Assembly: GCF_905196875.1 (NCBI RefSeq)
Contig: NZ_CAJJWO010000114.1
Span: forward strand, 1-10,561
Direction: 5' to 3'
Source of the DNA: an uncultured Parabacteroides sp.
Lineage (GTDB): Bacteria; Bacteroidota; Bacteroidia; Bacteroidales; Tannerellaceae
DNA: 10,561 bases
Shown: piece by piece, positions 6,676 through 10,561 of the stretch
How positions within the stretch are numbered: position 1 is the stretch's first letter
Layout: each line of letters starts with the position of its first letter
Translations under genes and position numbers: made by a program
Notes under the pieces: model-generated
Told to the model about the DNA's origin: nothing
Database searches by the model: none
The model's input: the letters and a program-made list of their open reading frames with translations, nothing else

Positions 6676-8109
6676 CTATATGATCTCAGTCGTACCCTCT
6701 AACCGGTATTGATGGAATGCCTCCGGGATGCCACAGATAGACAGAAGGTTGATTAATGCGACATCATATTGGTAATAGGCCAGCAGAAAGGCAGTCTTCA
6801 CCTTTGAAAGCATTACTTCCGCATCTACAACTTCGGTAGATGTAGCCATTCCTTCCTGGAAGGATTTCTGCCGGATACGCACCAGCTCGTTACTCATTTC
6901 AAGCGTTGTATTCAAGGCTTTTACATTATCGAGTGCATTTTGTAATTGGGTGTAATACTTATCGACTCCTACCTTCAGGTCCGTCACCGCTTTATCTTTT
7001 CCGATAGCCAACGTCTGACTGGTGAGGCGAGCCTGCCGTATCTTCTTTTCCCGGTTCAGTCCGTCGAATATGTTCCAGGTAAAGCCTATACCTACCATCG
7101 TACGAGGCATCAGGTATTTATCCACTCCATGCGAATAAAGCGTCTGTTTACCGAACAAAGCGATTGTAGGCACATAACCGGAACGACCGATCTTTAATTC
7201 ATTTCCGGCGATATTCTCTTGCAGTTTTAATTGGTTGACCAGATAGTTATTAGCAGGGACCATTTCTTTAAAATAATCGGCGGAAGGAATATTTGTATTG
7301 ATAAAGAGGGAGGTCGTTGTACTAATATCTTTCTCTTCTTCCATATTCAGAAGACTTTTTAATGCCTGCTGGGCTACTTCCAAATCTTTGCGGGACGATT
7401 CCAATTCCCGTTTCGCCTCATCCATGCTAACCTGGGCGAAAAGGCGTTCGGCACGGTTTATCATTCCGTTCTGTTCCAGTTTAAGAGCCTGGTCGTAATG
7501 CGTTTTCAGTGAGTTGTAAGTTTCTTCCTTTACAGCGACCACCCGCTGCCCAAGACGTAACCCGAAATAGCTTTCAATCAATAACGATTGTTGGTTGGCA
7601 TTTACCTGTTCCCGGTTGACTTCGGCGATATTGACCATCGTCTTTCCGATCTTATTCGCGAAAATACGTTTCCCGCCTGTAAAAAGAGGCCAGGTGACAT
7701 TTGCATCGATAGAAGTGATATTCTGTGAAATAAGCGGAAGGGTCAATGTATTCTGTCCGATCTTGTCCAGAATAGAAGAGATAAACAGATCGTCGGGGAT
7801 GATGGAATGAACAAAATCTTTTGCCGGATCGGTAAATTGATCCAATGGCTGCTTCACCTCCACCGGATTCGACATATGTACAAAGGCACCGGCCGCACTG
7901 ACGGAAGGATACCAGAAAGAGTTCAGCTTCTGATGTTCGTTTTTAGCCAGTTCCACCTCTTTACCTGCTATCCGGATACTCCTGTTCTCCTTCTGAAGCA
8001 GTTCCATCGACTGTTCCAGACTCAGATCGACCGTCTCTATCTGGGCAAAAGTAACGGCAGGAAAAAAGAATAGCAAGCCAATACTGAAATGCGTTAAGTT
8101 ATTAATCAT
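6676..8109 (-). CDS. TolC-family outer-membrane efflux protein
   Basis: I start this at the ATG at 8109 (477 residues), because it begins a clean signal peptide (residues 1-22, cleavage at VTFA-Q). An upstream in-frame TTG at 8154 would add 15 poorly fitting residues. Family features are the N-terminal FWYPSVSAAG (65-74), the beta-strand end TWPLFTGGKR (139-148), the second-repeat equivalent TWNIFDGLNR (344-353) and the C-terminal helix with SFQEGMATSTEVVDAEVML (416-434). These form the duplicated barrel-plus-tunnel layout of outer-membrane factors. No lipobox is present, so it is not a lipid-anchored type. It is the exit duct for the adaptor and permeases encoded next. The start codon lies in one arm of an 11-bp inverted repeat (8098-8152). 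Confidence 0.93.
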   Translation of the reverse strand: MINNLTHFSIGLLFFFPAVTFAQIETVDLSLEQSMELLQKENRSIRIAGKEVELAKNEHQKLNSFWYPSVSAAGAFVHMSNPVEVKQPLDQFTDPAKDFVHSIIPDDLFISSILDKIGQNTLTLPLISQNITSIDANVTWPLFTGGKRIFANKIGKTMVNIAEVNREQVNANQQSLLIESYFGLRLGQRVVAVKEETYNSLKTHYDQALKLEQNGMINRAERLFAQVSMDEAKRELESSRKDLEVAQQALKSLLNMEEEKDISTTTSLFINTNIPSADYFKEMVPANNYLVNQLKLQENIAGNELKIGRSGYVPTIALFGKQTLYSHGVDKYLMPRTMVGIGFTWNIFDGLNREKKIRQARLTSQTLAIGKDKAVTDLKVGVDKYYTQLQNALDNVKALNTTLEMSNELVRIRQKSFQEGMATSTEVVDAEVMLSKVKTAFLLAYYQYDVALINLLSICGIPEAFHQYRLEGTTEII

Positions 8110-8152
8110 AAATGCGTTTAAATTTAGTTCGAGCGAATTTTTGATTAATAAC
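8098..8152 (-). repeat. Inverted repeat covering the start codon of the outer-membrane factor gene
   Basis: GTTATTAATCA (8098-8108) and TGATTAATAAC (8142-8152) are perfect 11-bp complements separated by 33 nt. In the minus-strand mRNA the second arm contains the UG of the start codon (8107-8109), so the hairpin could hide the start. It could equally be a split operator for a dimeric regulator. The arms are AT-rich, and chance occurrence is not excluded. Confidence 0.35.
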
Positions 8153-8180
8153 AAAGCCCTCTCCGGGATTGTTCAGCAGG

Positions 8181-9398
8181 CTAACTTCCTTTTTTAGAGG
8201 CTTTCTTCAAGTCCGGTAAAAACCAGGTGACCAGCCCGATCAGTGGCATATAAGCACAAACATTGTAAACGGTCTCGATGCCATAATGGTCGGCCAGATT
8301 ACCCAACACAGCCGATGCAATCCCTGCTACACCAAAAGCAAAACCAAAGAATAAACCGGAAATAAGTCCTAACTTATAAGGTAACAACTCCTGGGCATAT
8401 ACCAGAATAGCCGGAAATGCAGAAGACAAAGTCAAGCCGACACAAAAACTCAGGACAGCCGTCAGGTATAAACTATGTACATGCGGCATTACCAACGAAA
8501 AAGGAGCCGCCCCGAGAATAGATGCCCAAATAACATATTTGCGTCCTACCTTATCCCCTATCGGACCGCCCATCAGTGTTCCTAAAGCTGTAGCTATCAG
8601 AAAGACAAACAGGAACAACTGCGAAGATTGCACGCTCACCCCAAACTTCTCTATCAGATAGAAAGTATAGTAACTGTTCAGGCTCGCCATATAAATATAT
8701 TTAGAAAAGATAAGAACCAGCAGGATGGAAATAGAGAAAATTGTTTTACCCAATGGCAAGGGCATCTCGATATGACGTTTCGAAGAACCAGTATCCTCAC
8801 GTTTAAACCGCTGAAGCAATCCTTTATACCATCGCCCTACATATGTCATGATCAGGATAGCAATAAAAGCCAGAATTGAAAATAAAGCAATATGACTGCG
8901 TCCGTAAGGAGCTACCAGGATAGCAACCAATAACGGCCCCAACGATCCTCCCAGGTTTCCGCCCACCTGGAATAATGATTGTGCCAATCCCCTTTTCCCT
9001 CCTGAGGCCAACGAAGTTAACCGTGAAGCTTCCGGATGGAATATCGACGAACCAACTCCTATCAAAGCAACAGAGCACAAGACCCAGGATAAAGAATTTG
9101 CAAAGGCAAGGCTAAGCAAACCGATCAATGTAAAACTCATACCGATAGGCAAAGACCACGGAGAAGGTTTTTTGTCGAAATATAATCCGGTAAGCGGCTG
9201 AAACACGGAGGCTGCAGATTGATAAACCAGCGTAATCAAACCAATCTGAGCAAAATTTAGTGCCAGATCATCTTTAAATAACGGATATACAGCTGTAATG
9301 ACAGATTGTAACGAATCATTTATACAATGCGATATACTTAACGCCACTAAAATCCGGAAGGTAATCCCACTTGCCGACTCTACCTTATTTTGTCCCAT
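8181..9398 (-). CDS. fsr: MFS drug exporter, fosmidomycin-resistance (Fsr) type
   Basis: This 405-residue, 12-helix major facilitator protein is about the length of E. coli Fsr (406 as I recall it). The N-terminal half shares long recognisable stretches with Fsr: FAQIGLITLVYQSAASVFQP (49-68), the SLPIGMSFTLIGL region (82-94), GVGSSIFHPEASR (114-126) and GLAQSLFQVGGNLG (137-150). A cytoplasmic linker at about 188-215 separates the halves. GGPIGDKVGRK (277-287) is the MFS motif A loop of the second half. Fsr exports fosmidomycin, an inhibitor of the MEP isoprenoid pathway, by proton antiport in the inner membrane; the natural substrate is unknown. It has its own predicted promoter. Its stop lies 71 bp before the outer-membrane factor start with no terminator between, so readthrough into the efflux operon is plausible. 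Confidence 0.92.
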   Translation of the reverse strand: MGQNKVESASGITFRILVALSISHCINDSLQSVITAVYPLFKDDLALNFAQIGLITLVYQSAASVFQPLTGLYFDKKPSPWSLPIGMSFTLIGLLSLAFANSLSWVLCSVALIGVGSSIFHPEASRLTSLASGGKRGLAQSLFQVGGNLGGSLGPLLVAILVAPYGRSHIALFSILAFIAILIMTYVGRWYKGLLQRFKREDTGSSKRHIEMPLPLGKTIFSISILLVLIFSKYIYMASLNSYYTFYLIEKFGVSVQSSQLFLFVFLIATALGTLMGGPIGDKVGRKYVIWASILGAAPFSLVMPHVHSLYLTAVLSFCVGLTLSSAFPAILVYAQELLPYKLGLISGLFFGFAFGVAGIASAVLGNLADHYGIETVYNVCAYMPLIGLVTWFLPDLKKASKKGS

Positions 9399-9424
9399 TT
9401 GTAACCTTTTTGCCTATTGAACCG

Positions 9425-9457
9425 CAAAAATACATAATAAAAACGAAGGCTCGCTAA
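9425..9457 (-). promoter_or_regulatory. Predicted sigma-ABfr promoter for the MFS gene
   Basis: On the minus strand, TATTTTTG (9432 down to 9425) is an exact TAnnTTTG -7 box. TTAG (9457-9454), 21 bp upstream, is a 3-of-4 match to the TTTG -33 element. Transcription would start near 9421, giving a leader of about 22 nt before the ATG at 9398. This may be the main promoter for the whole efflux cluster. Confidence 0.6.
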
Positions 9458-9732
9458 CAACCGGATATTTATTTACTGAACGTATTTGTTGGGAAAATTG
9501 AAAAAACAGTGGTTTTTCAAGATGTAAAATTCTATCAATTAACATTTAGATTTGTATCCAAGAACACTCCTCCAGCCCTTATTATTTAATGTCAGTACCG
9601 CAATAGCGCATCATTTTAACAAAACTTTTCTTTCAGATCTTTTTGATTCTTTACGTAAACAACCGTGAGCCAAACGGCCTTATAGTTGTTTTATCGTTGA
9701 ACAACTAAACAAAGAGCATGAATAATGAGAAC

Positions 9733-9868
9733 TAAACTTTAGAACTGTGCCGGAGATGAAAGGAAATCTTGTATCCATCTCTCCCGAAACCTACGCCAAT
9801 TCCCCCTATCTCCCTTATCGCCCTGATGTAAGAGACTATTTTCACTCCGGTACAGCGTCTAAAGTTTA
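9733..9868 (+). ncRNA. Candidate structured RNA or long-hairpin element, family unknown
   Basis: The two ends pair over 27 bp: 9733-9743 with 9858-9868 (11 bp), 9745-9755 with 9845-9855 (11 bp), and 9757-9761 with 9840-9844 (5 bp), with only a small internal loop and one bulge. After a short internal loop, TCTTGTATC (9767-9775) pairs with GATGTAAGA (9825-9833) for another 9 bp. The apical 49 nt (9776-9824) are C/T-rich and nearly free of G, so they stay unpaired on the plus strand. Three pairs are G-U wobbles only if the plus strand is transcribed; on the minus strand they would be A-C mismatches. That favours a plus-sense RNA. The right arm ends one base before the FHA stop codon. No clear promoter or T-tract terminator was found, and a mobile palindromic element is an alternative. 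Confidence 0.4.
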
Positions 9869-9869
9869 T

Positions 9870-10412
9870 TTAAAATTCATCTTCCTCCTCCTTGTTAGCC
9901 GTATGAAGTATAAATGTTGTGGCACCCATGGTTACAATCGCACCTTCACCAATCCGTACCTGTTCCTTTTTTCCTAAGATAACGCTGCGAAGGAACGTGC
10001 CAGTCATACTTTGGTTATCACGCAAGGTATAAATAAACTGACCTTCCTTGTTCTGTTTTACATTGATTATACAGTGTTTGCGTCCCACACTCGGATCGCT
10101 GGTAATAATAGGGACATCCACACCTTCCGTATCTTTATTTCTACGCCCAATCATATTATCTCCCAAAACCAACGGCAGATCTTGCTTAAAACCAAACGTA
10201 TTTTCTATTACAGTGATATAGCCACAAGAAAAATCCGGTTCCTTCACCTCTTTCTCCTGGCCGGACTCAGTACGGACTGTCTTTCTTCCCAGCTTTATCT
10301 TAAATTGCGATCCGCATTGAGGACACACAAAAGCCAGTACTTGTCCATCCGGATACTTGGTTTCATCGAACGATAACTGATTATCACATTTGGGGCAGAA
10401 TATTCTTTTCAT
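9870..10412 (-). CDS. Zinc-ribbon and FHA-domain protein
   Basis: I start this at the ATG at 10412 (180 residues). The frame continues upstream to a TTG at 10523, but that stretch contains the promoter and half of an inverted repeat. Residues 1-40 form a zinc ribbon with two CPxC knuckles, Cys6/Cys9 and Cys30/Cys33. Residues about 64-172 form an FHA domain, the phosphothreonine-binding fold: GRR at 89-91, the GRKHCII segment (110-116) and DNQSMTGTF (132-140). The canonical SRxH reads GRKH, and the canonical Asn of the NGT turn is Thr137, so two binding residues are replaced. The protein has no signal peptide and should be cytoplasmic. An acidic tail (EEEDEF) ends it. It has its own promoter, and no Ser/Thr kinase or phosphatase gene lies in the window. 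Confidence 0.88.
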   Translation of the reverse strand: MKRIFCPKCDNQLSFDETKYPDGQVLAFVCPQCGSQFKIKLGRKTVRTESGQEKEVKEPDFSCGYITVIENTFGFKQDLPLVLGDNMIGRRNKDTEGVDVPIITSDPSVGRKHCIINVKQNKEGQFIYTLRDNQSMTGTFLRSVILGKKEQVRIGEGAIVTMGATTFILHTANKEEEDEF

Positions 10413-10445
10413 ATTATTTATCGGAGCATTTACATTTACGAAGTA

Positions 10446-10475
10446 CAAAGATAAGCCTTTTTCCACGGATACAAA
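10446..10475 (-). promoter_or_regulatory. Predicted sigma-ABfr promoter for the FHA gene
   Basis: On the minus strand, TATCTTTG (10453 down to 10446) matches the -7 consensus exactly, and TTTG (10475-10472) matches the -33 element exactly with an 18-bp spacer, close to the usual 19. The start would be near 10442, giving a leader of about 30 nt to the ATG at 10412. This is the best promoter in the window and supports that start codon. Confidence 0.72.
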
Positions 10476-10481
10476 GATTGA

Positions 10482-10561
10482 AACCTTTATAAAACAAAAA
10501 AGGCCATCTTCACAGACAGCCAATCTTCATTGAAGATGGCCTTTTTTGTTTTATAAAGGTT
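10482..10561. terminator. Perfect 31-bp inverted repeat, probable bidirectional terminator
   Basis: Positions 10482-10512 and 10531-10561 are perfect reverse complements over all 31 bases, around an 18-nt spacer. The core GGCCATCTTCA...TGAAGATGGCC flanked by an A-run and T-run is a classic terminator on either strand. The additional AT-rich 14 bp of stem make it unusually long, and it may extend past the window edge. The ATCTTCA sequence also recurs inside the spacer (10523-10529). It lies just upstream of the FHA promoter and would insulate it from transcription entering from the right. Confidence 0.75.

Larger units (their letters stand above)
9399..9869. other. 471-bp intergenic region between the MFS and FHA genes
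   Basis: Besides the MFS promoter (9425-9457) and the large hairpin element (9733-9868), I see three weaker signals. TTGAAAAA...TTTTTCAA (9498-9520) is an AT-rich hairpin followed on the minus strand by TTTT, a possible weak terminator for the FHA transcript. TAGATTTG (9547-9554) on the plus strand fits the -7 consensus but lacks a good -33 element. TAGTTGTT...AACAACTA (9683-9707) is an 8-bp inverted repeat with a 9-nt spacer, shaped like an operator. No convincing protein-coding gene is present; a 76-codon plus-strand frame (9747-9977) runs into the FHA gene and looks random. Confidence 0.5.

Noticed and set aside
8110..8154. Upstream TTG start for the outer-membrane factor
   Set aside because: It would add 15 residues ahead of an otherwise normal signal peptide; the ATG at 8109 fits better.
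9733..9868. Integron attC site or transposon with terminal inverted repeats
   Set aside because: The ends do not fit the GTTRRRY core of attC, no flanking target-site duplication is visible, and no integrase or transposase gene is present. A decayed MITE cannot be fully excluded.
9747..9977. Plus-strand reading frame of 76 codons in the intergenic region
   Set aside because: It runs through the hairpin element and into the antisense of the FHA gene, has no recognisable domain and no promoter close to its start.
10413..10523. Upstream TTG start for the FHA protein
   Set aside because: This stretch holds an excellent promoter and part of the inverted repeat, and the zinc ribbon begins right after the ATG at 10412.
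1..10561. CRISPR array, tRNA, rRNA, defence or prophage genes
   Set aside because: No regularly spaced repeats, cloverleaf-like sequences, nucleases, integrases or phage proteins were seen on either strand.

Overview
The window reads as chromosomal DNA of a Bacteroidales bacterium, most likely Bacteroides or Parabacteroides. The evidence is the gene families, the near-absence of Shine-Dalgarno sites, and several matches to the Bacteroidetes sigma-ABfr promoter box TAnnTTTG upstream of genes. The genus is an inference; no marker gene in the window settles it. Eight of the nine genes lie on the minus strand, and no gene is visibly broken.

Region 1 (1-2388): a two-gene minus-strand unit. A secreted protein with a trypsin-like fold and TPR repeats, whose protease signature has lost its catalytic residues, is followed 9 bp later by a small lipocalin-like lipoprotein. 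Beyond the lipoprotein lies a short inverted repeat with pseudoknot potential. The unit shares a 74-86 bp intergenic region with the divergent metallo-beta-lactamase-fold gene, and the two predicted promoters are interleaved.

Region 2 (2389-3280): an exported MBL-fold hydrolase on the plus strand, ending in a perfect 16-bp terminator hairpin shared with the convergent operon.

Region 3 (3281-9398): an efflux cluster transcribed leftward: an Fsr-type MFS drug exporter, a TolC-family outer-membrane factor, an HlyD-family adaptor and two equal-length ABC-2 permeases. The last four look like one tripartite envelope-spanning exporter, but no ATPase subunit is encoded beside them.

Region 4 (9399-10561): a 471-bp intergenic region with the MFS promoter and a 136-nt long-hairpin element. 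It is followed by a zinc-ribbon/FHA protein with its own promoter and a perfect 31-bp inverted repeat at the right edge.

The most notable items are the hairpin element at 9733-9868, the exporter without an ATPase gene, and three proteins (pseudoprotease, MBL hydrolase, FHA) that keep their fold but have altered signature residues. No CRISPR array, transposase, integrase, tRNA or rRNA was seen.
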